Assembly (NCBI RefSeq): GCF_003269065.1
Contig: NZ_QLTA01000002.1
Location: forward strand, 62,001 to 126,000
Direction of reading: 5' to 3'
DNA: 64,000 nt
Source: Paracidovorax anthurii
GTDB taxonomy: Bacteria > Pseudomonadota > Gammaproteobacteria > Burkholderiales > Burkholderiaceae_C
Part shown: piece after piece, positions 54,122-62,862 of the stretch
Layout: every line of letters begins with the position of its first letter
Position numbering within the stretch: position 1 is the stretch's first letter
Program-made: the position numbers and the translations under genes
The notes under the pieces: generated by a model
Databases searched by the model: none
Told to the model about the DNA's origin: nothing
The model's input: only the letters and a program-made list of their open reading frames with translations

Positions 54122-55681
54122 ATGACGAGCCAACTGCAGGAGAAAATCCGCGCGATGTCCGCGAGCCGGCTGACGGGCATGCGCCGTGGCATCGAGAAGG
54201 AGGGGCTGCGCGTGCTGCCCATGGGGGGCCTCGCGCTCACGCCGCACCCGCTGGCGCTGGGCTCCGCGCTCACGCATCCGCACATCACCACCGACTACAG
54301 CGAGTCGCAGATCGAACTCATCACCGGCGCGCGGCGGTCCGTGCAGGAATGCCTGGACGAGCTGACCGAGATCCACCAGTTCGTGCTGCGCACGCTGGCC
54401 GGGCAGGGTGGCGAGATGCTGTGGGTGTCGAGCATGCCCTGCGGCCTGCCCACGGACGAGACCATTCCCATCGCGCGCTTCGGTTCGTCGAACGTGGGGC
54501 GCGCCAAGAGCATCTACCGCATGGGCCTGGGCCACCGCTACGGCCGCCGCATGCAGACCATCTCGGGCATCCACTACAACTGGTCCATGCCCGGCATCGC
54601 GAGCGACGAATACTTCGCGCTCATCCGCAATTTCCGCCGCCAGGCCTTCCTGCTGCTCTACCTCTTCGGCGCATCGCCCGCGCTGTGCGACTGCTTCGTG
54701 CAGGGGCGCGAGCACGGGCTGCGGCGCCTGGGCGCCGATGCGCTCCATCTGCCCCACGCGACCTCGCTGCGCATGGGCCGCCTGGGCTACCAGAGCGATG
54801 CGCAGGCCACGCTGGCGGTGAGCTACAACGGGCTGGAGGGCTACGCCGATTCGCTGCACGAGGCCCTCACGCGCCCCTACCCGGCCTACGAGGCGCTGGG
54901 CGTGCGCAACCCCGGCGGCGAATACAACCAGCTCGGCACCAGCCTGCTGCAGATCGAGAACGAGTTCTACGGCACCATCCGCCCCAAGCGCACGGTGCGC
55001 CCCGGCGAGCGCCCCCTGCACGCGCTGCGCGACCGCGGCGTCGAGTACGTGGAGGTGCGCCTCATGGACCTCGACCCCTTCGCGCCGGTGGGCATCGATG
55101 CCACCACCATGCGCCTGCTGGACGTGTTCCTGCTGCACTGCCTGCTCTCCGACAGCCCGCCGGACACGCCCGCCGAGATCGAGGCCCTGAAGCGGAACCA
55201 GCACCTCACGGCCGAGCGTGGCCGCGAGCCCGGCCTGCGCCTGGAGCGCGGTGGCCGCGAAGTGCCGCTGGCCGATTGGGGCCTGGAGATCCTCGCGGAA
55301 TGCGGGCCCATCGCCACGGCGCTCGATGCCGCCCAGGGCACGCAGGCGCACGCTGCCGCGCTGGCCCTGGCCCGCGAGCGGCTGGAGCGGCCCGCAGCCA
55401 CCCCGTCGGCGCGCGTGCTCGCGCGCATGGCCGAGGCGCATGGGCAGAGCTTCACCGGCTTCGCGCTCGCGCAGTCGGAGGCCGCGCGCGATGCGCTGCT
55501 GGCCCTGCCGTGGTCCGATACCCAGCAGGCCCGCCATGAGCGCCTGGCCGCCGATTCCCTGGCCGAGCAAAAGGCCATCGAGGCTGCGGACACACTGGAC
55601 TTCGAGGCATGGCGCGAGCGCTACATGGCGATAGATGCGGCCCCGGTGGCCGGCGACGCGCCCGTGGCGCAGACGGTGTAG
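54122..55681 (+). CDS. gshA: Glutamate-cysteine ligase (proteobacterial type)
   Basis: 519 residues. First step of glutathione synthesis. It matches the gamma-proteobacterial-type GshA: MRRGIEKEGLRVLP, TDYSESQIELITGA, ISGIHYNWSMP, YGTIRPKR and EYVEVRLMDLDPFAPVGI. The ATG at 54122 follows an AT-rich leader with a GTAATAAGAAAA stretch. It reads rightward between two leftward PIP-box genes, so it is not in their transcription units. No gshB in the window. Confidence 0.95.
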   Translation: MTSQLQEKIRAMSASRLTGMRRGIEKEGLRVLPMGGLALTPHPLALGSALTHPHITTDYSESQIELITGARRSVQECLDELTEIHQFVLRTLAGQGGEMLWVSSMPCGLPTDETIPIARFGSSNVGRAKSIYRMGLGHRYGRRMQTISGIHYNWSMPGIASDEYFALIRNFRRQAFLLLYLFGASPALCDCFVQGREHGLRRLGADALHLPHATSLRMGRLGYQSDAQATLAVSYNGLEGYADSLHEALTRPYPAYEALGVRNPGGEYNQLGTSLLQIENEFYGTIRPKRTVRPGERPLHALRDRGVEYVEVRLMDLDPFAPVGIDATTMRLLDVFLLHCLLSDSPPDTPAEIEALKRNQHLTAERGREPGLRLERGGREVPLADWGLEILAECGPIATALDAAQGTQAHAAALALARERLERPAATPSARVLARMAEAHGQSFTGFALAQSEAARDALLALPWSDTQQARHERLAADSLAEQKAIEAADTLDFEAWRERYMAIDAAPVAGDAPVAQTV

Positions 55682-55726
55682 CGGCGGGCGGCGTGGCCCG
55701 TGCCGCAAGGGGGGGCGGGTAGCTAC

Positions 55727-56947
55727 TTACCCCGAGCGAAGCAGGAACAGCTTGGCGTACTGCTTGTGGACGTCCGACAAGCTGAAGTCGTCCGTCACGA
55801 CGGCCTTGTATTTCTGGCTCAGTGCTGTGCCGGATGCCATGTTGCCGTTCTTGATATGGTCGAGCACGTCATTTCGCATCTCTTGCAGCTTCTCGCCCGT
55901 CATGCCCCGGTCCTTCAAGGCCTGGAGCGCCGCCTGGCGGCTCATGCCGACGATCGAAGTTGGCTTCGGAGTGGCGGGCGCCGGCCTGGCTTTCGGTGCG
56001 CTGGCGGTGGTGCGCGGCGCTTCCTGGCGGAAGCCGCCGGCGCTGGCGTTGGGGCGTGGCTGGGCGCTGGGCCTCGCGCCTGAGCGCGGGCCCGTGCCAG
56101 GGTCTGGTTCGGGCTTGCGGCCGGTTCCGGCCCGGGGATCGGGTTGCGGATCGGGCTTGGGGTCGGCACCCTGCTTGTCGTCCTGGGCAGGTTGGAGCAT
56201 GAAATCCACCACCTGGGCCGTATCTTTCAGGAGCAGCTTGCGGACTTCCTGATCGTTGAATGCGCTGCGCAGGCGCTGCCAATTCTGGCCCAGGGGCGCT
56301 TGCGTCTTGCCCTCGTTCTTGGCGCCCAGGAAATCCACGACTTTCTGCAACTGGGCGTCGTTCATTTGGTCGATTTCGCTCAGCTGGAACTTGCTCAGCA
56401 GCTTCATCGCAGGTGCGTCCGGCGCGGAGCTGGTTTGAGCGGGTTGGAGCATGAAATCCACCACCTGGGCCGTATCTTTCAGGAGCAGCTTGCGGACTTC
56501 CTGATCGTTGAAAGCGCTGCGCAGGCGCTGCCAGTTCCGACCCAGGGGCGCTTGCGTCTTGCCCTCGTCCTTGGCGCCCAGGAAATCCACGACTTTCTGC
56601 AACTGGGCGTCGTTCATCTGGTCGAGCTCGTTCAGTTGGAATTTGCTCAGCAGCTTCATCGCGGGTGTGTCCGGCGCGGAGCCGGCCTGGAAGTCGGGCT
56701 TGCGGGCCTGGGCTCCGTGGGTGCTGCCGCCAGGGCGGCTGCCGGACGTGGTGCCGCGCCGGTCGGTGAACTGGGCGCTGCCGGCGGGGGCGGACGCGGT
56801 GCGCCGTGGCGGCATGTGGTCCTGGGCCATGCCGGGCCGGGAGCGGGGGCTCGTGGGTGGGGGCGCAGGCGGGGCGTCGCCCTTGGAGCGCATGCCGAAG
56901 GCGCTCTTGATGTTCGAAAAGGGAATTTTGGGGAAGTGGAACGACAT
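55727..56947 (-). CDS. Putative type III effector with tandem 84-residue duplication, under a PIP box
   Basis: 406 residues, no recognised family. N terminus MSFHFPKIPFSNIKSAFG is followed by a disordered Pro/Ser/Arg-rich stretch (24-90). Then come two nearly identical units (about 90-173 and 174-257; each with MKLLSKFQL and WQRLRSAFNDQEVRKLLLKD), a Pro-rich linker (255-330, DPKPDPQPDPR), and a C-terminal helical domain (331-406). The ATG at 56947 lies 145 bases from an exact PIP box. No signal peptide or membrane helix. It converges with gshA. Effector status is inferred from promoter and composition. Confidence 0.72.
   Translation of the reverse strand: MSFHFPKIPFSNIKSAFGMRSKGDAPPAPPPTSPRSRPGMAQDHMPPRRTASAPAGSAQFTDRRGTTSGSRPGGSTHGAQARKPDFQAGSAPDTPAMKLLSKFQLNELDQMNDAQLQKVVDFLGAKDEGKTQAPLGRNWQRLRSAFNDQEVRKLLLKDTAQVVDFMLQPAQTSSAPDAPAMKLLSKFQLSEIDQMNDAQLQKVVDFLGAKNEGKTQAPLGQNWQRLRSAFNDQEVRKLLLKDTAQVVDFMLQPAQDDKQGADPKPDPQPDPRAGTGRKPEPDPGTGPRSGARPSAQPRPNASAGGFRQEAPRTTASAPKARPAPATPKPTSIVGMSRQAALQALKDRGMTGEKLQEMRNDVLDHIKNGNMASGTALSQKYKAVVTDDFSLSDVHKQYAKLFLLRSG
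56177..56428 (-). repeat. Coding tandem repeat, unit 2 (residues 174-257)
   Basis: 252-base unit that repeats 56429-56680 at exact 252-base spacing. About 234 bases align with only a dozen or so differences by eye, many of them silent, indicating a fairly recent in-frame duplication or gene-conversion between units. Confidence 0.85.
56429..56680 (-). repeat. Coding tandem repeat, unit 1 (residues 90-173)
   Basis: First unit of the 252-base tandem duplication in the putative effector gene. Residue changes between units are few: ELDQ/EIDQ, AKDEG/AKNEG and GRNWQ/GQNWQ are the visible ones. Confidence 0.85.
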
Positions 56948-57092
56948 AGTGTCCTCGGCCGGGTGGTGGACTCCTGCAGAGGCATGGAATGCCGCCGCCG
57001 CAAGCCCGTGCCCGGGTGCCTGCTTGCTGCGCGAGGCGCGCCATGCCCTTTCCCATCATGGGCGGGAGCGGAGAGGGCGGCACCGGGTGCGC

Positions 57093-57117
57093 CCGAAGGA
57101 AGTCCTGCCCTTGCGAA
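57093..57117 (-). promoter_or_regulatory. PIP box (HrpX site) upstream of the 406-residue protein
   Basis: On the minus strand: TTCGC-N15-TTCGG, an exact TTCGB-N15-TTCGB match. A -10 box CATGAT (57060 to 57055), fitting YANNNT, follows after 32 bases. The site lies between the stop of the TPP enzyme gene (57162) and the start at 56947, 145 bases upstream of that start. Confidence 0.85.
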
Positions 57118-57161
57118 CCCGGCGCCGCCACGATGGCCCCAGGAACCGGCCGCGCTGCCCT

Positions 57162-58871
57162 TCAGCGCCCGGCCGCCCGCGCCGCGCCGCGGATGCCCGA
57201 AAGCGTGCCCGTGGGCGTGATGGCCTCCGGGTCCTGCAGGCAGTGCAGCACGCTGGGCAGGCCGCTCGCGCGGGCGCGAGCCAGGGCGGGCGCGAAGTCC
57301 TCGGTGCGTTCGACGCGCTCGCCGTGGCCGCCGAAGGCCTGGGCGTAGGCCTTGAAGTTCGGGTTCTTCAGCTGCGTGGCGCTGACGCGCCCGGGGTATT
57401 CGCGCTCCTGGTGCATGCGGATGGTGCCGTACATGGCGTTGTCCAGCAGCACCACGATGAGGGGCAGGCCGTATTGCACGGCGGTGGCGAATTCCTGGCC
57501 GTGCATCAGGAAGTCGCCGTCGCCCGAGAACACCACCACCTCGCGCTGCGGCCACAGCCGCTTGGCGCCCACGCCGGCCGGCAGGCCATAGCCCATCGAA
57601 CCGCTGGTGGGCGCGAGCTGGCTGGCATAGGCGGTGAAAGGCCAGAAACGGTGCACCCAGGTGGCGAAGTTGCCCGCGCCGTTGCAGAAGATGGTGTCGG
57701 CCGGCAGCACGTCGCGCAGGTGCCGCATCACCTCGCCCATCTGCAGCGGGCCGGGAATGCGGATGGGGGCCGGGTCGCTCCACGCGAGGTATTCGGCGCG
57801 CGCCTCGGTGGCGTGGGCGCTCCAGCGCACCGGGGCTGCGGGCCGTACCGGGGCGAGCGCGGCGGCGAAGGCCTGCGGCGTGGCATGGATGGCCTGCGCG
57901 GGGCGATAGAGCCGGCCCAGTTCGTCGGCGTCGGCATGCACATGCACCAGCGGCTGCGCGGGCACGGGAATGCCCAGCAATTCGTAGCCCTGCGACGGGA
58001 TCTCGGACAGCCGCCCGCCCACCAGCAGCACCAGGTCGCTCGCGCGGATGCGCGCGACGAGTTTCGGATTCACGCCCAGGCCCAGGTCGCCGCTATAGCA
58101 CCCATGGCTGGCCGGAAACAGCATCTGCCGGCGGAAGGAGCAATAGACCGGCAGGCGCCACGCCTCGGCGAAGGCCGTGAAATCGCGCACCGCGCGCTCC
58201 GACCAGCGGCTGCCGCCGAGGATGGCCACCGGGCGCTCGGCGGCGGCGAGGCGCCCGGCCAGCGCGTGCAGCGCATCGGCGCCCGGGTGCGTCTCGGCCA
58301 CGGCATAGGGCAGGGCGTCGGCCACCTGCGCCGCGTCGGTGAGCATGTCTTCGGGCAGCGCCACCACCACCGGCCCCGGGCGGCCCGAGGTGGCGGCGTG
58401 GAAGGCGCGCGACACCAGCTCGGGCAGGCGGAGCGCATCGTCCACCTGCACCACCCACTTGGCCATGGTGCCGAAGACGGCCGGGTAGTCCAGTTCCTGG
58501 AAGGCCTCGCGCCCGAGCGCGCCGCGCGCCACCTGGCCCACGAAGACGATGAGCGGCGTCGAATCCTGGTGCGCGATGTGGATGCCGGCCGAGGCGTTGG
58601 TCACCCCCGGCCCGCGCGTGACGAAGCAGATGCCCGACTGCCCGGTGAGCTTGCCCTGTGCCTCGGCCATCATCGCCGCGCCGCCTTCCTGGCGGCAGAC
58701 GGTGACGGCGATGTCGGCATCGTGCAGCGCATCCAGCACGGCCAGATAGCTTTCGCCCGGCACGCAGAACAGTTGCCGCACGCCGTGCAGGATGAGTTGC
58801 TGCACGAGGATCTGGCCGCCGGTGCGCGGGGCGAGGGCGTCGGAGGACGGGGCGGGGGCGCTGGAGGGCAT
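57162..58871 (-). CDS. Thiamine-pyrophosphate enzyme (acetolactate synthase-like)
   Basis: 569 residues with the three-domain TPP layout. The N-terminal PYR domain has the catalytic Glu in VTVCRQEGGAAMMAEAQGKL. The central domain reads ERPVAILGGSRWSERAV and DLVLLVGGRLSEIP. The C-terminal PP domain has the TPP motif GDGDFLMHGQEF ending at Asn in LLDNAMYGT. Resembles large subunits of acetolactate synthase, but there is no ilvN partner nearby, so it may be a stand-alone decarboxylase or carboligase. Divergent from the LysE gene. Confidence 0.87.
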   Translation of the reverse strand: MPSSAPAPSSDALAPRTGGQILVQQLILHGVRQLFCVPGESYLAVLDALHDADIAVTVCRQEGGAAMMAEAQGKLTGQSGICFVTRGPGVTNASAGIHIAHQDSTPLIVFVGQVARGALGREAFQELDYPAVFGTMAKWVVQVDDALRLPELVSRAFHAATSGRPGPVVVALPEDMLTDAAQVADALPYAVAETHPGADALHALAGRLAAAERPVAILGGSRWSERAVRDFTAFAEAWRLPVYCSFRRQMLFPASHGCYSGDLGLGVNPKLVARIRASDLVLLVGGRLSEIPSQGYELLGIPVPAQPLVHVHADADELGRLYRPAQAIHATPQAFAAALAPVRPAAPVRWSAHATEARAEYLAWSDPAPIRIPGPLQMGEVMRHLRDVLPADTIFCNGAGNFATWVHRFWPFTAYASQLAPTSGSMGYGLPAGVGAKRLWPQREVVVFSGDGDFLMHGQEFATAVQYGLPLIVVLLDNAMYGTIRMHQEREYPGRVSATQLKNPNFKAYAQAFGGHGERVERTEDFAPALARARASGLPSVLHCLQDPEAITPTGTLSGIRGAARAAGR

Positions 58872-58912
58872 GTGCGGACGTCTCTTGGTGGCGGGGTCCG
58901 TATCATCGCGCG

Positions 58913-59545
58913 ATGCTGACCGCCGCCCAAGTCTTCGCCTTTCTCCTCGCCGCCCTGTTCATCACCGCCACGCCGGGGCCCGACAACCTCATGGTGCTGG
59001 GCATGGGCATGTCGCGCGGGCGGGTGCAGGGCATTGCCTTCGGACTGGGCTGCGCGCTGGGATGCCTGAGCCACACGCTGCTGGCGGTGGTGGGCGTGAG
59101 CGCGATGATCGCGGCCTCGCCCATGGCCTTCACGGCGCTCAAGTGGGCGGGCGGCGCCTATCTGGTGTGGCTCGGCATCCAGGCCTTGCGCCATGCCGGG
59201 GCGGGGGGCGGGCGTGTGGCCGCCGAGGGCCTGCCGCCGCAGCCGCTGCGCACGCTGTTCGCCAAGGGCATGGTGGCGAATGCCGTCAATCCGAAGGTGG
59301 CGCTGTTCTTTCTCTCGTTCCTGCCGCAGTTCGCCGTTCCGTCGCAGGGCGCCGTGGGGCTGCAGCTCGGCGTGCTGGGGCTGGTGTTCACGCTGCAGGC
59401 GGCCTTGCTGTTCGGCCTGCTGGGCTATTTCGCCGGGGCCATCGGCGGCTGGCTGAACCGCTGGCCGCGCGCGGGCCTGTGGATGGACCGTATCGCCGGC
59501 ACCGTGTTCATCGGCCTGGGCCTGAGGATGGCGGCATCCCGCTGA
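58913..59545 (+). CDS. LysE-family amino acid exporter
   Basis: 210 residues, six hydrophobic segments. The LysE/RhtB signature is clear: FLLAALFITATPGPDNLMVLGMG near the N terminus and GMVANAVNPKVALFFLSFLPQF in the middle. Exports amino acids or related small metabolites. It starts 41 bases from the divergent TPP enzyme gene. Its last 38 bases overlap the opposite-strand gene at 59508. Substrate unknown. Confidence 0.9.
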   Translation: MLTAAQVFAFLLAALFITATPGPDNLMVLGMGMSRGRVQGIAFGLGCALGCLSHTLLAVVGVSAMIAASPMAFTALKWAGGAYLVWLGIQALRHAGAGGGRVAAEGLPPQPLRTLFAKGMVANAVNPKVALFFLSFLPQFAVPSQGAVGLQLGVLGLVFTLQAALLFGLLGYFAGAIGGWLNRWPRAGLWMDRIAGTVFIGLGLRMAASR

Positions 59546-59783
59546 GCCGCTCCGCCGCCGCGCCGGCGGCTTGCGCGAGCGCCGTCTCGGCGTCTTCCCG
59601 CCACCACTGCGCGGCGGCGTAGAAGCCTTCCCACACGCAGCCGTTGCAGCCGCGGCCGCAGCAGCTGGCGGGCTCTGGTGGCGGCGAGCGCAGGGCCACG
59701 CCGCACCCGGCCGCGTCGGCCTGCAGGCGGCTGAAGGCCGCGCGCGCGGCGGCCAGGGCACTGCCCGGCTCGGCGTGCGTCAC
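59508..59783 (-). CDS. Oxidoreductase-like domain protein (Cys cluster)
   Basis: 91 residues. The centre reads PPPEPASCCGRGCNGCVWEGFY (Cys 41, 42, 46, 49 in CCGRGCNGCVW), the hallmark of the short 'oxidoreductase-like' N-terminal domain family also seen in OXLD1; its biochemical role is not known. The start overlaps the stop of the upstream small membrane protein by four bases (ATGA), and the 3' end overlaps the convergent LysE gene by 38 bases. Confidence 0.75.
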   Translation of the reverse strand: MTHAEPGSALAAARAAFSRLQADAAGCGVALRSPPPEPASCCGRGCNGCVWEGFYAAAQWWREDAETALAQAAGAAAERLSGMPPSSGPGR

Positions 59784-60040
59784 CGCGGCCCGCGCCCGCG
59801 CAGGCGGCGCAACCCGTAGCGCCCCATGAACGCCAGGCCCAGCACCAGCGCGAACCAGCCCACCACGGACGCCTGCGCCATCAGGTCGCGCACGCCGAGC
59901 GAGCGCGCATAGTGGGGCGCGAGCAGGATCACGGCGCCGATGAGCGCGCAGGTCACGCCTTTGAAGAGCAGTTCGGACTCCTGCTTGCGCTCGGCGGCGG
60001 AAGAAGCGGTCGAAGGGGGCGTGGACGGAGGGCGGGTCAT
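59780..60040 (-). CDS. Small membrane protein of unknown function
   Basis: 86 residues. A short polar N terminus is followed by two hydrophobic helices (about 27-45, GVTCALIGAVILLAPHYA; and 53-75, MAQASVVGWFALVLGLAFMG) and a strongly basic C terminus (RYGLRRLRGRG). Translationally coupled with the Cys-cluster gene downstream. No family recognised. Confidence 0.7.
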   Translation of the reverse strand: MTRPPSTPPSTASSAAERKQESELLFKGVTCALIGAVILLAPHYARSLGVRDLMAQASVVGWFALVLGLAFMGRYGLRRLRGRGPR

Positions 60041-60208
60041 GGCGGCGGATGGAACCAGGGCGGCGGGCGGGTGGGTGGTCGGGGAGCGTGGCGGGCGAGG
60101 CGCCGAAGGCGATTATCCTTGCGCCCTCGCCGCATCCGGCTGCGGCGATCCCGTACCCGCCGCCCGTCCCGCCCTCTTTTCCCGCAGAGCAGAAAGAAGC
60201 CCCCTCCC

Positions 60209-61168
60209 ATGGCCATCCAGTGGTTCCCCGGTCACATGCATTCCACGCGCAAGGCGATCGGCGAGCGCATCAAGGACATCGACGTGGTGATCGAGCTGCT
60301 GGATGCGCGCCTGCCGGGCTCCAGCGCCAATCCGCTGCTGTCGGAGCTGACGGGCCACCGCCCCACGCTCAAGGTGCTGAACAAGCAGGACGCGGCCGAT
60401 CCGGCGCGCACGCCCGGCTGGCTGGACTGGTACAACGCGCGGCCCGGCACGCGCGCCATCGCGCTCGATGCCTCCGAGGCCGCGCCCGCGCGCCGCCTCA
60501 TCGAGGGCTGCCACCAGCTCGCGCCGCAGCGCGGCGGCCTCGCCAAGCCGATGCGCGTGCTGATCTGCGGCATTCCCAACGTGGGCAAGTCCACGCTCAT
60601 CAACACCCTCACGGGCAAGACCCAGGCGAAGACGGGCGACGAGGCCGGCATCACCAAGCTGGAGCAGCGCATCACGCTGGCCGACGATTTCTACCTGTGG
60701 GACACGCCGGGCATGCTCTGGCCGCGCATCACCGTGCCCGAGAGCGGCTACAAGCTCGCGGCCAGCGGCGCGGTGGGCAAGAACGCCTACGACGAGGAAG
60801 AGGTGGCGCTGGAACTGCTGGCCTACCTGCAGCGGCACTACGCGCCGCTGCTGGACGCGCGCTACCGGCTGGGCCTGGACGCCGCCGCCATCGCCGCGCT
60901 GCACGACGACGAACTGCTCGCGCTGATCGCGAAGAAGCGTGGCGCCGTGATGTCGGGCGGCCGGGCCAACCTGCAGAAGGCGGCGGAGCTGGTGATGACG
61001 GATTTCCGCAGCGCCATCCTGGGCCGCGTCACGCTGGAGACGCCCGCCGAGTTCGAGGCCTGGAAGGCCGCGGGCGACGCGCAGGAAACCGCCCGCGCAG
61101 CCAGGAAGGCGGAGCGCGAGGCGCAGCGCAAGGGCCGCGCGAGGAAAACGCCGCCCGGGGACGCCTGA
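60209..61168 (+). CDS. rbgA: Ribosome biogenesis GTPase RbgA/YlqF-like
   Basis: 319 residues, circularly permuted GTPase: the G4 motif NKQD (58-61) precedes G1 GIPNVGKST (121-129) and G3 DTPGM (165-169). The start MAIQWFPGHMHSTRKAI is the conserved RbgA/YlqF N terminus, which requires the ATG at 60209; the longer in-frame reading is not conserved. RbgA acts in late assembly of the large ribosomal subunit. A basic tail (RKAEREAQRKGRARK) ends the protein. Confidence 0.92.
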   Translation: MAIQWFPGHMHSTRKAIGERIKDIDVVIELLDARLPGSSANPLLSELTGHRPTLKVLNKQDAADPARTPGWLDWYNARPGTRAIALDASEAAPARRLIEGCHQLAPQRGGLAKPMRVLICGIPNVGKSTLINTLTGKTQAKTGDEAGITKLEQRITLADDFYLWDTPGMLWPRITVPESGYKLAASGAVGKNAYDEEEVALELLAYLQRHYAPLLDARYRLGLDAAAIAALHDDELLALIAKKRGAVMSGGRANLQKAAELVMTDFRSAILGRVTLETPAEFEAWKAAGDAQETARAARKAEREAQRKGRARKTPPGDA

Positions 61169-61197
61169 AGCGCCGGGCCGGGCGGCGGCCGGGGGCG

Positions 61198-61425
61198 TCA
61201 GCCGGCTTCGATCTCGATCTGGCCTTCTTGCACGTGGCGCTCGAACTGGTCGCGCGGGATGGCGGCCAGGCCGGCGGCGGGCTCGTCGGCTTCCTTCCAG
61301 CTCAGGGTGACGCTGTCGTCCGCATGGATCAATTCGACAGGGCCTTCCGGGATGCGGATGGGCATGCCATCGCCTTCGCGGTAGGTCACGTCGCCACGGA
61401 TGGTCGCGTTTTCTGCTGCGTACAT
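61198..61425 (-). CDS. Conserved-looking small protein of unknown function
   Basis: 75 residues, acidic (MYAAENATIRGDVTYREGDG, ending QIEIEAG), no membrane segment. Preceded by a GGAGGACC ribosome site a few bases from the ATG at 61425, which supports translation. No family recognised; possibly a cytoplasmic beta-rich protein. Convergent with rbgA. Confidence 0.65.
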   Translation of the reverse strand: MYAAENATIRGDVTYREGDGMPIRIPEGPVELIHADDSVTLSWKEADEPAAGLAAIPRDQFERHVQEGQIEIEAG

Positions 61426-61596
61426 GGGTGGGTCCTCCTCGGGTGCGGGGATGGGGGAGATGGGGATGCCGGCCCTGCGGCGCGCGGGGCCGGCACCTCC
61501 ATTACACCGGCGGGAGCGGTGCGCGGCGTGTCAGCGCAGGCCGACAGTTTGTTTTTTTAGTAATTTTGCCTTCATGTCGTTGAAATTGCTGCAGAG

Positions 61597-61617
61597 TTTG
61601 CTATCAAATAAATAGTG
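61597..61617. repeat. GCTAT-loop-ATAGT element downstream of the MFS gene
   Basis: TTTGCTATCAAATAAATAGT, similar to the elements at 12862 and 36394. It lies 14 bases past the stop of the leftward MFS gene, fitting a terminator role there. Confidence 0.5.
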
Positions 61618-61630
61618 TTCAGGGGCCGGG

Positions 61631-62845
61631 CTACGCGCTCCGGGCCAGGCGCGCGTCGTGCCACATGGCAGCCCCGTTGGCCAGGGCCACGGCCGTGCCC
61701 GCGGCGCAGGTGGCGCCCCAGCCGCCGCGCTGCCACGCGGCCGATCCCAGGGCCGAGCCCAGCGCCGCGCCCGTGAAGTAGCTGGTCATGTAGACGGCGT
61801 TGAGGCACGAGCGGGCCTCGGGCGCCAGGGCGTAGATCACGTTCTGGTTGCTGATGTGCACGCCCTGCAGCGCGAGGTCGATCACCAGCACCCCGGCGAT
61901 TAGCCAGGCCAGGCTCGTGCCGCCCAGCCACAGCGCGCCCCAGCCCGCCAGCACCAGGGCCACGGACACGCGGGTGGTCCACTGCTCGTGCCCCCGGTCG
62001 GCCAGCCGGCCCGCCCCGTTGGCCATGAGCGCGCCGGCCATGCCGGCCAGCCCGACGAGGCCGATCTGCGCATCGCCCAGCCGGTGCGCAGGGCCCGCGA
62101 GCAGCAGCGCCATGGTGGAGAAGAGCACGCTCACCGAGGCGAACGAGAGCCCACCCAGCAGCGCGCGGCTGCGCAGCCGGGGATGGCGCAGGGCGAGCGT
62201 GCCCAGCGAGCGCAGCACCTGCGCGTAGCCCTGCGACCGGGGCGCGCGCAGCGCGGGCAGCGCGAACCACAGCGCCAGCGCCACGGCCAGCAGGGCGATG
62301 CCGCCCACGCGGTAGACGAGGTTCCAGCCGCCCGCGCCCGAGAGCAGGCCGGCCACGCTGCGCGCGGCCAGGATGCCGACGAGCAGGCCGCTCATCACCA
62401 GCCCCACGGCGCGCCCGCTGCGCCCCGGCGCGGCCAGCGTGGCCGCCATGGGCACCAGCACCTGCGCGGCCACCGAGAACAGCCCCGTCATCAGCGTGCC
62501 CACGGCCAGCAGCGCGAAGCTGTCCGCGAAGCCGCTCAGGAAGAGCCCGCAGGCCGCCAGGACCATCAGCGCCACGATCAGCCGCCGCCGCTCCAGCGTG
62601 TCGCCCAGCGGCACGAGCAACAGCAGCCCGGCCGCGTACGACACCTGCGACATCGTCACGGTGAGCGCGGCGGTGGCCTCGCTCACGCCCAGGTGCAGGG
62701 CGATGGAGTGCAGCAGGGGCTGGTTGAAGTAATTGGCGCCGGCGCAGAGCCCGCAGGCCGTGGCCATGAGCAGCAGCACCGGGGTGGACAGGCCGGCGGA
62801 CGGGGCCGGGGTGGTGCCGGGGAGGGCGGTGGTGGAAGGGGGCAT
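61631..62845 (-). CDS. MFS exporter (DHA1-like)
   Basis: 404 residues, 12 predicted membrane helices. Family features: CAGANYFNQPLLHSIALHLGVSE, the loop LLLVPLGDTLERRRLIV, and QNVIYALAPEARSCLNAVYMTSYFTG near helix 10-11, seen in drug:H+ antiporters of the YfcJ/YgaY type. The ATG at 62845 gives MPPSTTALPG and is 17 bases after the RidA-like stop, so the two are one leftward unit behind the SoxR-box promoter. A role in exporting redox-active compounds is inferred. Confidence 0.87.
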   Translation of the reverse strand: MPPSTTALPGTTPAPSAGLSTPVLLLMATACGLCAGANYFNQPLLHSIALHLGVSEATAALTVTMSQVSYAAGLLLLVPLGDTLERRRLIVALMVLAACGLFLSGFADSFALLAVGTLMTGLFSVAAQVLVPMAATLAAPGRSGRAVGLVMSGLLVGILAARSVAGLLSGAGGWNLVYRVGGIALLAVALALWFALPALRAPRSQGYAQVLRSLGTLALRHPRLRSRALLGGLSFASVSVLFSTMALLLAGPAHRLGDAQIGLVGLAGMAGALMANGAGRLADRGHEQWTTRVSVALVLAGWGALWLGGTSLAWLIAGVLVIDLALQGVHISNQNVIYALAPEARSCLNAVYMTSYFTGAALGSALGSAAWQRGGWGATCAAGTAVALANGAAMWHDARLARSA

Positions 62846-62862
62846 GGGCGGGGGGAAGCGGA

